64,000 nt of DNA from contig WAID01000003.1 of the NCBI GenBank assembly GCA_016584495.1, forward strand, positions 1,364,001 through 1,428,000. Direction: 5' to 3'. The stretch comes from Celoporthe dispersa. Lineage: Eukaryota > Ascomycota > Sordariomycetes > Diaporthales > Cryphonectriaceae. Below the pieces are notes generated by a model, which worked only from the letters and a program-made list of their open reading frames with translations, did no database searches and was not told the DNA's origin. Both the position numbers and the translations under genes were made by a program. Shown one piece after another: positions 33,721-46,500 of this stretch. Every line of letters starts with the position of its first letter. Positions within the stretch are counted from its first letter, which is position 1.

Positions 33721-35408
33721 ATGGGCCAAGAGCAGTCGAACCTGATCGAGGAGGACACTCCTCCCGCCGTACTCTCCCAGCGCAGCCTGTCTGGCGTCGC
33801 TGAGTATATCAAACATGGCTGTGATGGTCGGATTGTGGTGATGACGGGCGCGGGTCTTTCCACCGCCGCCGGAAGTGAGTCTCTGCATTTGCAATATATT
33901 GGGGGGACAGCAGGGCAGCAGGTCCTCCTGGTCTGGGCTGGCAGCGTGCTGACATTTTTGTGTGCTCCCTCACAGTACCTGACTTTCGTTCACCCACCAC
34001 TGGCCTCTACGCCAACCTCGCCCGCCTCAACCTTCCCTACGCCGAGGCCGTCTTCGACATCTCCTACTTCCGCCAGAACCCCAACCCTTTTTACGTTCTC
34101 GCCAAGGAGTTATACCCGGGAAACTACTCGCCCACCATCTCCCACGTCTTCATCGCCCTCCTCGCCGAGAAGAACCTGCTGTCAATGCTCTTCACACAGA
34201 ACATCGACTGCCTGGAGCGCCAGGCCGGCGTCCCAGCCGACCGCATCGTTGAGGCCCACGGCAGCTTCGCCAGCCAGCGCTGCATCGAGTGCGGGACGGC
34301 GTTCCCCGACGAGAGCATGAAGACCCACGTGTCGCAGGGTATCGTCCCGCGGTGCGCGGACGACAAGTGCGGCGGCCTGGTCAAGCCGGATATTGTGTTC
34401 TTTGGCGAACAGCTGCCTGCGGCCTTCCACGCCAACTGGTCCATGGCCACCACGGCCGACCTGATCATCGTCATGGGCACAAGCCTCAGCGTGCAGCCCT
34501 TCGCCAGCCTGCCGGACGCGGGCTCGGACGACACCCCGCGCCTGCTGTTCAACATGGCGCGGGTGGGCTCCTTCGGCACCAGGCCTGACGACGTGCTTGA
34601 GCTGGGCGACTGCGACACCGGGGTCAGGAAGCTCGCCGACGAGCTAGGCTGGCGCGATGAGCTCGAGGCCAAGTGGCGCCGGGTCGTCGGCGATAAGGAG
34701 GCGGAGAAGCAGCTCCAGAGCATCTCGGAGCGGGAGGCCGCGCTGCACGATGAGGTGGAGGACCTGGCGGACCAGGTCGGCTCCGGCCTGAGCATCGAAG
34801 ATGGTGACGATCACATCGACCGTGTTAGTGGCGATGATGCTGTCGTGGGCGGTGCTTATGCCGGTGACGCGAGCGGTCTTGGGCGTGTCATCGACAGCCC
34901 TGTTGCGACAACTGCAACGCCAGCCGCTCCCCGCTCAGAGACCACCGAGACCGACAGCGAAGAGGACTTCACTGTAGGATGGGCTGCTCTGGAGCCTGCG
35001 GGCCGCCCCGGTCGAGTCGTTGACAATCCTGCTGCGACAACCACAACGGCCGCCTCTTATTCCGAGGCTAGCGAGGCTGAAGTCGGGAAGGAATTCATCG
35101 TCGGATGGGATGCCCTGGCGCCTGCAAGTGGCCTTGGTCATGTTATCGACAACCCTCCTGCTGCAGCGACAGCCTCTGCCCAGCCAGAGATGACCCAGGC
35201 TGCTGAGGCCGACATGTTGAAGGAGTTCATCGTCGGATGGGATGCTCCGGAGCCTGCGGGCGGCCTGGGACGCGTTATCGACAGTCCCCCTGATCAGCAC
35301 CGGCCCGAGGCCAAGAAGGACGGCGGGTCAGCGCCCGAGGTCTCGGCCGGTGAGGGCACCACATCACCTCCCCACGGCAGTCCTCGAGACCGACCAGTGG
35401 AGAAGTGA
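33721..35408 (+). CDS. HST2: NAD-dependent deacetylase, Hst2/SIRT2 type, with a repeated C-terminal tail
   Basis: Class I sirtuin that removes acetyl groups from histones or other proteins using NAD. Exons 33721-33874 and 33976-35408 flank a 101-nt intron (GTGAGT...CACAG). The product is 528 aa, against roughly 350 for the yeast protein. The NAD site reads VVMTGAGLSTAAGIPDFRSP. TQNID is near residue 126 and the catalytic His in EAHGSF is near 146. The zinc site has Cys 154, 157, 178 and 183 (CIEC, CADDKC). KPDIVFFGE and VMGTSLSVQPFASLPD follow. The catalytic domain ends near residue 295. The remaining 230 residues hold an acidic helix (EREAALHDEVEDLADQV) and about three and a half copies of a 43-residue repeat. 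Intact frame. Confidence 0.95.
34868..35290 (+). repeat. Coding tandem repeat in the sirtuin tail, unit about 43 aa
   Basis: GLGRVIDSP, PGRVVDNP, GLGHVIDNP and GLGRVIDSP recur at residues of about 351, 393, 437 and 480. Between them occur EDFTVGWAALEPAG, KEFIVGWDALAPAS and KEFIVGWDAPEPAG. The copies are diverged at DNA level but hold these two blocks, which suggests selection on the motifs. Confidence 0.85.
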
Positions 35409-36453
35409 CCACGCATCAACATGGGACCAAGGTTGGTGCCACTATTCCAGACCACGACACCACGAACAAATCGGCGTTGTAGAAGGAGATCTTGGTTGGG
35501 GTTTCTCTCTCTCTTTTTTTCTTCTTTTTTTCTTTTTTTGGCTGCGATTTGTTTGCACAACCACTGTTGGGCGGATGCGACGAGGCGTTCGTCGCTGTCT
35601 GGCCCCAGTGAGAATGGTGTTGGTTTGGGACTCATGATACCACATCTTTGCATCTTGGTTCTTGCTGTTCTTGTGCGGTCGAGATCATATTATGGGGTCT
35701 GCGGGTTACGGCGCATCTGCACGACATGATCATCGTCTTTTTTCCACAGGATCGGGGTGTTTTAAAGTGCCACCCCTCCGTGCGAAAAGCAGTCTGGCGG
35801 CGTTCTTTACGATGGTTTTTTTTTTTTTTTTTTTTTTTTGGAAGGCATTTCATGTTGGAAGGAATTTTCATGGGGCCACAGGATTTTTCCTTGCTAATCA
35901 CGACACGCCGTGCATGTCTACTGAATGAATCTCACTGATGATACGTCTCCTGCTCTCTTCGCCCTGGAAGCTGTGCTGCCAATTTAATCTCATCATATGC
36001 TCAGATAAGCCGTGCAGTGCCATCGCCCCCACTCATGAGAAAGCCCGAGGGCGGATTGAATAATAACGAGTGCAGAATAAATAACCTGTCACTTTTACGC
36101 CGCCATCCCTTTTCAATGCTTCATGTATGCTGCAGAGTTTGTATTTCAGATTCGAGTAAGCGCTGGATCGTAAAGACAGTTGCTGCAAGGATGATGAGGT
36201 CCAGAATGTGCAGCACCTCACCAGATTTGAAATATTACATAATCCACACTACCACATCACTCTACCTGCGTGCACCCGCGGTGAAGAGATATCCGTCTCC
36301 CCTAACAGAACATGATTTATACGACACACAACCACAAACCTACTTGCCTCTCATGAGATAGGGCTCTTCTCCTGTTCCCTACCACCAAAGTACCGTGTCT
36401 ACAAGCCTTAGAACCTACCCTATCTTCGAGACATACCCAACAAGACGCCTCGC
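35409..36453. other. Intergenic, with a long T run
   Basis: Contains a T-rich tract at 35512-35540 and an uninterrupted T24 at 35816-35839. Otherwise nothing is seen. Confidence 0.5.
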
Positions 36454-37506
36454 ATGCAGCTCCTCAGGCTCCGGCACATCCACCTCCCAGCCTCGCCGCC
36501 TGAAGGCCTGTATCCGAGCTACAAGAAGGCGGCGGCGGTGCAGGAGCTCCTCCGCAGGCGGCTACTCGAGGGGAAGGATGTCGAGGCAAGAGCCTACACC
36601 CCTGGGGTCATGCCAGACACAAGAGGCACACACCTACCAGACCTATCAGCAGTCGTCCTTTCGTTCACACCGGCGCCCACATACACCTTGGGCCGACGGC
36701 AGTTGTCCGCCGCGCCGCTGTCGCCCGCCGAGATCGCCCGCCTCAAGGCCCCGCTGCACATCGGGGGGCAGTGGCACGACGAGTACGAACACGTCTTCCG
36801 CCCTGCGGTCATGCACTCGCCCCGCGGCGGCCTTGCGACCTACCACGGGCCGGGCCAGGTCGTCCTCTGGCCCGTCATGATGATACGCGGGCCGTCTCAC
36901 CTAGTGGCAAAACAATTCACCGTGCGGTGCTACTCGCGGCTCCTGGAGAACACGACGATCGCGCTGCTGCAGAGGCTCTTTGGGCTCCAGGCTTTCACGA
37001 CTGACGACCCAGGCGTATGGGTCCGGTCTGGCCTGGATCCGCCGCGGACGCAGGAGCAGCCGCAGCAGGAGCCGAGGCAACCCCAGCTCCGCAAGATCTC
37101 GGCAATGGGCATTCACCTCCGGCGCCACGTAAGCAGCCTCGGCGTGGCTATCAACCTCGACATGCCGACGACGACCACCACCATTGCTACGACGAGAGCA
37201 GGCGACACTGATGACGGTAGGAAGGGAGAGGGGTATAACCCCTGGACCCGCTTCGTAGCTTGCGGCCTCGAGGGCAGAGGTGTAACATGCGTGCAGGAGG
37301 AGCTCCTCGCCGCAGGGGGCTCTGGGGTTCCAGGGCTCGACGCAGAGGTTGTCGCGAGGGCGTGGGCGGAGGAGCTGGCAGGGAGGATGGGGCTCTCCCC
37401 TGCAGCGGGAACGGTGCACACGGTCCCCAGAGATGAGGTCGCAGAGCTTGTGGCGACGGCGGAGAGAGAGGGCTTTGTGGACGCCATGGCCAGGGACGAG
37501 ATCTGA
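36454..37506 (+). CDS. LIP2: Mitochondrial octanoyltransferase (lipoate synthesis)
   Basis: Moves octanoate from acyl carrier protein to lipoyl domains, the first step of lipoate assembly in mitochondria. Single exon, 350 aa, starting MQLLRLRHIHLPASPPEGLY. LipB family marks: LSFTPAPTYTLGRRQ, then SPRGGLATYHGPGQVVLWPV near residues 122-141 (the RGG-x-TYHGPGQ signature). The catalytic Lys is in LRKISAMGIHLRRHVSSLGV (about 213) and the catalytic Cys in TRFVACGLEGRGVTCVQEEL (about 269). A low-complexity insertion with TTTTT and GDTDDGRKGEG separates the last two. Intact. Confidence 0.95.
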   Translation: MQLLRLRHIHLPASPPEGLYPSYKKAAAVQELLRRRLLEGKDVEARAYTPGVMPDTRGTHLPDLSAVVLSFTPAPTYTLGRRQLSAAPLSPAEIARLKAPLHIGGQWHDEYEHVFRPAVMHSPRGGLATYHGPGQVVLWPVMMIRGPSHLVAKQFTVRCYSRLLENTTIALLQRLFGLQAFTTDDPGVWVRSGLDPPRTQEQPQQEPRQPQLRKISAMGIHLRRHVSSLGVAINLDMPTTTTTIATTRAGDTDDGRKGEGYNPWTRFVACGLEGRGVTCVQEELLAAGGSGVPGLDAEVVARAWAEELAGRMGLSPAAGTVHTVPRDEVAELVATAEREGFVDAMARDEI

Positions 37507-40500
37507 ACAGGCTACACACGGGTCGCGCACAGCACAGGCTGGCAAGCTGTGCCGACAGAGGGGATGATCGGACGACAGTTGAACGCGAACACACCTCCCA
37601 GCGCTGGCATATGAGATGAATGATCCATGGCCTTGCCAGTACTCGAGACGGCACCCTCTCATGACCATGGGGCTATCAACCAGGCCGTCTACAGGGGGAA
37701 CATAACACCACTGCTCCGCGACTATCCTACATGCTCAGGGGACAGACGGCACGCGAATCTCTCTCTCCGCAGTCAGGTGTCCCCTCCATGAAGTGAGCAC
37801 CAAGTGGACAGAGGCTGGGGTGAAATCTCCCATCTGACAGACCTGGCTCCACGTACCGTAGAGATAAGGGAAACCCCTTCTCATCTCCTCCAGGGAGCAC
37901 CTCCACCCCAACGCCCTCAGCTGCGTTTCTTTCCAAAGAAAACGGGGCCACTTTCCTCCCCAGAGCGCTGCCGAACTCCTCCAGACACCTCTGATTTGTT
38001 ACCAACACGGTGGCTCGGAAAGTCATTGGACAGTATTCCACCATGATACGTTCCGGCGCGCGATGCTGACATGGTCATCCGAGCGAATAGTCCCGCTGGG
38101 CAGCATGGGCAGGGCGAGGGCATGAATGGTCCACATCAGCCGCTGAGAAGTACCGTGGGCAGTGTCGATCAACGATACGAAGGACAGGATAGACGGCGGA
38201 CAGACGACAGCGCCGGCGGTAGCTGCAACAGACCCTTTTCCCGCCCTCCTTCTCGAACCATGGCTGAGGCGGACAGGCATGACATCGGCCCAGTCGACGG
38301 CGAGAGGGGGAGACATATGACATGCCGGGACAGCCAATGCCGAGTAGGCCCACACACATCGCTCATCCATCCTACAGGACAGGTAATGATTGTCTCTGGT
38401 CCAGGAACGGCGTAAAACATGTGGACCACACAGGATGGAGGGCGAAAGGGCAAGGCTTTGGGCAGAGACGGCACGACGCCGACGTCAAGCCGCGCAAATC
38501 ATCGGAAAGGGCTGCAACGCTCTGCACGTATCGATGCTAGCTCATGCAGGACCTCTCACTCCCCCTCCTGCCCCCACTGGCAGATGCGTGGCTCCTCGAC
38601 ACAGGACAGCCAGCCTGGTCTCTTTAGGGTGGGCAGCAATGCCATGTCACATTCACATGTTGCCTGTCGCCGACAGATTTTTTCGGTTCCTCTGGCCAAA
38701 GCCCGAACAAAAATTTTCCCCAGGCTCGTCTCCGACTGGCACGTTTACCCGAAGCGGGCTGCCTGGTGCGGGAGGAGGAAGACCCTGGCCACTCCTGTTG
38801 CAGGAGATCGAGCATCGACCCACAGGAAGAGGCAATAAGGACCGAAGGGTGCTGCATGTCAGGCGGGAAAGGCCGCAAAAGATCGCCAGTCCCGCGAGCT
38901 GGAGGGGGTGGGGTGTGGGCAGGGAGGCCTCGTCATGGACTGACCGGTCGAGCAGCCTAGTCTCTGCTTGTGCAGCGGCAGTGGACGATACAGCGTCTAC
39001 TATGTACAGACCAGGCCAGGGCAAGGATTCTGGCCCGCCTCCGACAGAGTTGCACTTCTTGGTTGCAGCCTTTCCGACGTTCACGTCAACACGCAGCACG
39101 CAGCCTGCACAGACAAATGAGCGACCACGAGCCTCGGGTGGATGGGTAAGAAAGTCGGTTCACCACTAGGCGTACGACGATTGTGGAATTTCTTGCCGAA
39201 CACACTACAGCAAGACCTTGCAACTCGAGCCTGAACTGCATCCTCGATGAGCATCCGTGACAGGCCCCAGCCATCATCAGCAAATTTCGGCAACGTCGGT
39301 GTGCGTACCCACAACAGACAGACGACGCCAAGGCGATCCTTCCCACCGACTCTCCTTGATATCGGAGATCCTCCCGACGCACCCTGGCTATTGGCCCCGC
39401 CGCGGACGCACGTCTCGTCGTTCCGCGAGATCGACAGTCCCCCACCCTGGTCCCGATGAAACGACGGGAGCAGACCGTACCATCGTTGCTCCAGGTCGCG
39501 CGCGCTCCTCCCCCTTCCTCTCCAGCTCGCTGCGTCAGGCTTGACGAGGCAAGCCGTCCTCCTCTTGGTGTCGCTGGCCGCCTGCTCTTCAGGATCGGGA
39601 ACCATGATGCTCGCGTGCTCTACCGGTGTGAAAATCGCTGAATGTCGTGCGTCGCTAGCGCTTATCCTCGGGTTTGCGGCTCTGCCTTTTATTAGCTGCG
39701 GCAAATAGGGACAAGGACGAGAGAAGCCGACGAGTCTCCGATGTTTCCCAAACAAGCAGATTGGCTGGCCAGCTGGAAGCGACTGGTGATGAAGCCTCCA
39801 CGACCTCTCCCAGTCCCCACGTCCACCCCCAAGCAGAGCTGCCCCGCCAGTGAAGGTAAGAATGATGCTGCAGCCTGAGCACTTCTTCTCCTTCCATGCA
39901 GAGACCAGGCCCGTGTCTCCGCAGTGTCTATGCAGGGCCCAGGAGACCGGTCAAGAAGAAGACGAATAAGCTCTCGGGGCAGGCCGAGGCTCGACCACTT
40001 GGATTATGTGATATCGGTGTGCGGGTCTATAATACAGGGTGGAGATGAGGAGTTTATTCCACGAACGGATTCCGCAGACGGTTTCCACGAACAGCACGGC
40101 CTCGCTTCGTGTGGTCCCCTGTACGCCTCCATGCCGCCCTCAGGGGGCGCTCATATCATACTATACAACATAGTAAGCAGTACCTCTGAGCTCTGCCCAG
40201 CCCGCAGAAGCAACGAAAATTGCCGCCCAGGCCAAGGGACAGCCGCCACGTCAAAGGGGCAGGTCGAACGCGGCTGGCGACTAGAGGCGTGTCGCCACGC
40301 TGGAGAGGGAAGCCGAGAGGCAGCAGGAATTGGTCGAGGCTAAGGACTTCATTACATTATGCAGCGTCGATCTCTAAACGGACAGGGGCGGTCGCCAGTG
40401 GTGATGTCCCCACCCCCTTCAGACCCGTGCTGAGCCGCCTGATGTCGACATATTTTAGGTCGAACGATGCCCGAGCGTTGTACGAGTATGACAGACTCGC

Positions 40501-43500
40501 CCGCATATCTATTGAGAGCTATGCTACCGATGTCACTTGCAGGACTAATGTGGTGATGCCGAGCGGATTCCTGCCTAGAGTATCCCTAGAGACTCTTTAC
40601 TCTCCCGTGCGCGGTATGCACCTAAACCCCCCCTCTCCCTCCCACCCTTTCTCCTCTCCGAATATTCAGGAGGGTGTACAATCAGACGATACTACCCGAG
40701 GCCCGGTGCAGATGACCATTCGAGCACCTCCTTCGGGTGGTGGGAGGTAGGATTTGCATCAAGTCGGCCAATCTCATGGCGTAACAAGAGTGATATCGCG
40801 GGATGGGGGATGGGGGCCCGCTGGCTGGAAGGCTGTAGGCTCCCGTCGCGTCCATGCCGATCAGGCCATAATGTAGAGCTAGACGAGGCCTGCACGACTC
40901 TGATGGGTGGGAGCCTCCCACGCTACCCGTTGCAGCCAGCCTGGTGCGAAGGACGTGAAATCCCTCTCCGGCGCAGCACACCAGCGTATCGACGGCTGTA
41001 GCGCCCATGTCCCAATCTATCCAAGACAAGTGTGCTCGCCAAATTCCATGCCGGCCCCCGTGGCTTGTGAAATGCACGATCGTGGAGAGGCGGCCACCGT
41101 GTTGGGTGATGGTGATGGTGGTTTTGGGGGGAGGGGGCAATACTAAAAACGGAAGACCGGTGTAGCAGGTTTAGTCGCAGGAGAGATTGGGTACCTGGGC
41201 AGCGCATACGAGACTGAGTAAGAGCCACCTGTCGATTGGCCAGAGGCTGCTGGACTGTGTTGCAGCCGAGGGGGGCGGGGCCCAGCCAAAGAAAGCAGCC
41301 AATCCAGGCACAAAGGATGACACCAGGGTACTAAAGAAGCCGTGGGATATATTGCAGTGGCTTGCATGGTCGGCCGAGATGGAGTTCCCATGTTATTGTA
41401 CCGCCCGATGCTACTATAGTAAAAAAGCGTTCCCGAAGCGTGATAGCCTACGCGAGGCGCCCATGTTCCCTCGCTTAAGCAGGCTCTGCAGCGGGCTTGC
41501 GACGCGGCTGAATATCTTTGGCCCGCGGCCCCAAGAAATCTGCAGGAGGAGTGCTGAGGGCCGCGCAGGAGTAAGAGGGTAAATGTGATGCTGCATGGTG
41601 TCTCACACACTGCATGTGAGAGGGAGGGGAAAATGGACAGCTGTGGGCGTGTTATAGGACAGCCAGTACAGGGGGCCGCGCAATGCGGACAAGTACGTGT
41701 GGACCTCCAGGGCGGAGATTTTTTCTCTCTCTGATTCTTTCTCGTGATGAGGTCAAGACCTATGTATTGGTACATAGGAGAAGCCCAAGCCCACCACAGG
41801 CCTGTAGGACAACAGGGCAGAATTCCCGCCCGTATCAGCATTCAAGATCACCCTCGGCTCCGCTCTCGAGGAAGCCCTTGGGGTCCCGAAGCTGCGTCAT
41901 GTCGTGTGAGAATGCAAGGTTGGACACGGCCTGCATGGCCAAGGACGAATTGTCGACGTGATAGTTATCATCATGCAGCCTCCCTTATGCCTCGTCTCCA
42001 TGTTGTGGTTGCATCTTTTCTGGCGATCATTCACCCGAGCTTGCTTTCCTGCATCTCATGTGCGACATTAGGGGTGGACAGGCGAGCAAGGGGCCTTACA
42101 AGTCAAGTGTGTCTCGAGGGGTGTATGTTTTGCCCAAGGGCATGGCCCGGATGGCAAGTGTGTGCCCAACCCGTCCTTGTGGCAGCGCTGTTTGCCTGTT
42201 GAGAGAGATCCTGGTAGAGGTCGGTGCCGCTGTCGCCATGGGAAAAGAGTCCTGCTGAGCGTGGGTGCAAGACTCGAATTCTTGATTAACTATCCTGGAT
42301 GGTCTGATCAAGGGGCCACAGCAGCCACGGTTGGCCGCATCATGATGGTCTCTCCGAGGTTGGACTGCATGGGTCTCGAGCTCGACAGCTCCATGCGAGG
42401 ATCGGGTCTATGGGTGCCGTGGCTAGTTCGATGTATCGCAGCTCTGTGCTTAACCTAGAGCAACCGTCGAGACCGTCATCATGACCGCATGCCTGCCGGC
42501 GACGTACCTGCGGTCCAATGGTACCGTGGAGGATACAGAGCAGGTTCCCTTCCTAGCGCCAATCGGTGCAACGGGCGACGAGACGAACAGCTGTAACCTG
42601 TACGTAGTTTTTCTGTGCCACTCAGACGAACCCTCGAGACTCGGACGACGCCTGTGGACGTCGGGCAGTTGATCCTTCATGCGATGATGGGCCTGTATAG
42701 ACGGACTCCCTTGTTGTCAGACGGGAGAACTGGCACTTGAAGATATAAAAAGGAAGAAAAGAGAAGAAGAAAAAAACAGGGCGAGGAAGAGAGGGTGGAG
42801 TGAAGAAAAAAAAGAAAAAAGAAAAGAACGCCAAGACGTGGCAGGTGGAAGACCCTGGTTTTCCGAAAGGACGATCGATCCATCCACCACCAGCTTGCGC
42901 CTAGCGTGGTGCAAGATCAGCCCAAATACTTCAATAGAGCAGTGGTCGCGAGAGCCAGGCCATCTGCCGGGGCAGATCCTCCTCATCAGCAAGGCTAGCA
43001 GCACCTGTCAGGTTGCAGAGCTCGGCGGGCTCGGGGCGAAGCTTGCGGGCCAGCATGATCGTCAAGCATAGATAGGCTGGCAGTTGGAACCAAGAAGACA
43101 CTGACCGTGCTGAGCGGAGCCGTCCGGTGCCATCGATAGTCTGGCGAGGTTCAAACCTACTTTCTTGCCAATGCAGAACATGCAGGATCGTGTCTTAGCC
43201 TCCCTCGGGGCCAGTGGCGTGTTGGTCATGGTAGCGTGGTGAGCGTTCGACAGCTGCAAGTAGCCTCCCAGCCTCCCACCTCCCACCTCCTTCAACCAGC
43301 ACAGCACGGCTGCCGATCCCCTGCGGCGGCTATCTGCAAGGTTAAATACGCAGGCCCACAAAAAGTCATCCTGTGTGGTATGCCTGCAGCAAGCAGCCTG
43401 AGACATGCCAGGCGTCTTTGTGGCCGGCCAGGTAGGCTCCGTACGGTGTCACCAGAGGGCCAAAGACTGTTGGTGGGAGAGTATCGTGCCGAAGCCTGGT

Positions 43501-46500
43501 GGCATCGCTTGGGGGTGCACGACAACCAGCGGAGGCACACACTCTCGTAAAGCTATCCCTATTCGCAGGGAGGCTGAACATCAACGATAGCCCGGGTCGA
43601 CATCAGCCAGTACAAGCATCGGCCGTCCTCCGCGGAGAAACGTGAACGAGACTTTCTGATGAGCGGGATGGTGGGCACAAACCAGCTCCTGGTACTGGGG
43701 GTGGGCACCCTGGCAGCCTAGTGTTGTAGATCTGCCCGACCTCCGGCGGCTGAAGATCATTTCCCATCGGGTCACCCTTCGCGAGCTGCAGTTCGAGGCA
43801 GAAGACATGTGTCTGCTCTTGTTTGTCTATGTGCGACAAACCCCCTGTCCCCTTCTCCCTGGTCTCATGCTCACACGGGATGGTATCAAGGCACCACCCA
43901 CCTATAGGAGGGCTGACCGAGCGGGGTGCCCTCAGGCTTCTAGGGTAGGGACAGATGGATGGGCATCCCTCAGCACCCGCCTGCTCTGCATCGGCGGGTA
44001 ATAACGTGCTGACCAAGGTGATTTGATCGGCAACTATTGCTGACTGCTCTGTGGGTTCAGATGGCCACAGAGAGGCCGCCGCGTCATAGCCTGCTGCAGC
44101 ATGTGCTGGTCGGAAAGCTCCAGCCAACGGGTGACGCACAGCCGTCTGGGTATACGACACAGACAAGGCGATGATGCTTGCGTCCCCTCCTCAGCACAGC
44201 GTGCTTTGTGGACTATTGGGACCAGGTGGAAATGCGGGAGGGCTCGGGTAGAGGATCCGGAAGGGGAAGGGGTTCGTTGATATATGCCGGGTATTAAGCG
44301 GCCGGGTCGAGCGCGACCGAGCGATGAGTGTAGGCAGAGGGAGGTGGTAGGCAGCACCGTGATGGAGGAGCTGTCCTTACTCCTCACACGAGGTCCTGGG
44401 CCGGGCTATCGCTGCACGAGGTATTGCGATGTTACAGTGGAAAGAAGACGTCTGTTTCGGATGGTCTGATGATCTGCGTGCGCCAGTCCTCAAAAGGCGC
44501 GCGGTACGGGAACAGCAGCCGGACATGGAGATGAACCTCGTACTCCTCCCGTCCATGTCCCATGGACGTCCCATCGATCCGCCTCTGTCGTCTGCTGGCT
44601 GGTCATCCTCTAGCCTGTCTGCCCGCCTGTCTGGTGGTGTGTGGGCATGCTGAGGTGTGGGTGGGTTGCGTGGGTGCGGGTGGGTGTGTCTGTCCCGCGT
44701 TGGGACCCCATATGGCATGCTGCAGAGGTCCAGCCTGATGGCATCATGTCTGCCGTCAGGCGAGACGTGGACCTATCGCCTCCCTCGCTGGTGGGCTCTC
44801 GCATGGGACGGCGATGCGATGAGATAGTATTGGACGATAGGCTGCTGCACAAGGGAAGGGCTTGGCAAATGTGACGGTAATAAAGCGGAGGTCATGCGTT
44901 GCGAGGTGATATGTCGAATGCACAAGCCAGGAGAGGCCGGCCTGTCGTGACACGGAGAGCTGAGAATTCTTTTCACCGGCTGTGCCGCCGCCGCCACGAA
45001 CAACAAACAGGACGAGGAGGTGCAGATGCAGAAGGGAAGAGGAGAAGGTTCAGGGGTCCTAAGGCCGATGCCAGTTGTACGGGTACGGGGGTGTTGGTTC
45101 CCAGGTGGCCCCTGCTTGCCCTGCTGTGTGGTCCCCTGGCCTCGTGTGCGGGGAAATGCCACCAACAAATTTACCCTCCCGGGTGGCCCACCCCACCCCA
45201 CCGAACATCCAACCAAACCAAATTATTTTAGTATTGTCTTTCTTTTTCGTCTTCTCTTCTTTTTCTTCTGATTTTTCTTTTTTCTTTTTCCTTTTCTCGT
45301 TTTCCCCCCCTTCCTAACGGCCTTTTACTTTTGCTCCTCGCATCTAGACCACATGCATAGCCACGTACCACAACAACCTTGGTACATGACAGCCGCCAAC
45401 CTTTTCTTTTTTCTTTTTTTCTTTTCTTTTCCCACGCTCCAGTTGACCTGAAATTTGCTGACGACCCCCTATATGGTCACCACCCTGTTCCTGCAGGTTG
45501 GGAAGAGGGCCGGCCCTTCCAAGAGTGCAGGTGGAGCAGCACATAGGGTCTCAGAATACCCCCCCCCCCAAGGTCCGTAGTGGATGTCAACCATCCTGAC
45601 CTGCTCAAGTCGTGTCTCCTGGTTCTACACCCTCAGCAGCAAAGGTCCTGTCGACCTGGACCAAGCTGGACCATGCTGAGGCTTTGGTCCTCTGCGAATC
45701 ATCTTGCGGACATGGACACCCTTCCAGCCAGTCAAGGCCCTCATTGACTCATCAGTCATGCCGGGAACCCACCCCCCTTCGCACCTCTCTCGGCTTCTTC
45801 GTCTTCTCTTTCTCTTTCTCTCTCTCTCTCTCTCTCGTGTGTGTGCTGCCTTTCCGAGTGGTACTCACCCTGCGAGGGGGCTGCACTGGTGCACCGATAG
45901 CGGCACCCTCCCACAAGAGGACATGCCCATTCCGATGCAACGGCAGGGTTCCCCATCCGAGCGCCATTGCTTGTGCCGTGGGACCCAATATTCAGCATTT
46001 GGGCAGCACGCCAGGGGACAGACCAGACCAGGGCAGGGCAGGCCAAGGGAGGACATGTCGTCAGGAGCTGCCTTGCGTCCTGGATGCCGTCAAGGCCAGC
46101 CGGCTTGGCCCAGCACGGTTCCACACGTGGCCTCTACATTAGTACATCAGTAGTGATCCACACCCTCCCTGTCTCCGCCTCTGCCCCCCCCCCCCGGGTC
46201 GCTGGAGAAGAGAGAGAGAGAGAGCAAAAAAAAAAAAAAAGGAACACGGGAGGGAGAGTGGGTGGCGCCTGGGTTGCCATCGACGTGGGACCTCCTCAGC
46301 TTGGGCTGGTAACAGCTACGTTGCGATGCAGTTGTAACGGTCGCCGCTACGGGCCAGTGCGTCTCTGCCTTGCGGGTCGCCGGTGTTCTGGATACAAGAC
46401 AGATCCATGCCAGAGTATCCTCCGGATCCCCAGGTCTCTTTGTATCACGCATACAGGCACGGGGGTGTCTGGCCTGCGCCCCTCACTCTCATCCATCTCC

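Noticed and set aside
38390..39169. 259-codon ORF in the gene-free interval
   Set aside because: Composition changes along its length, with no hydrophobic core pattern and no recognisable motif.
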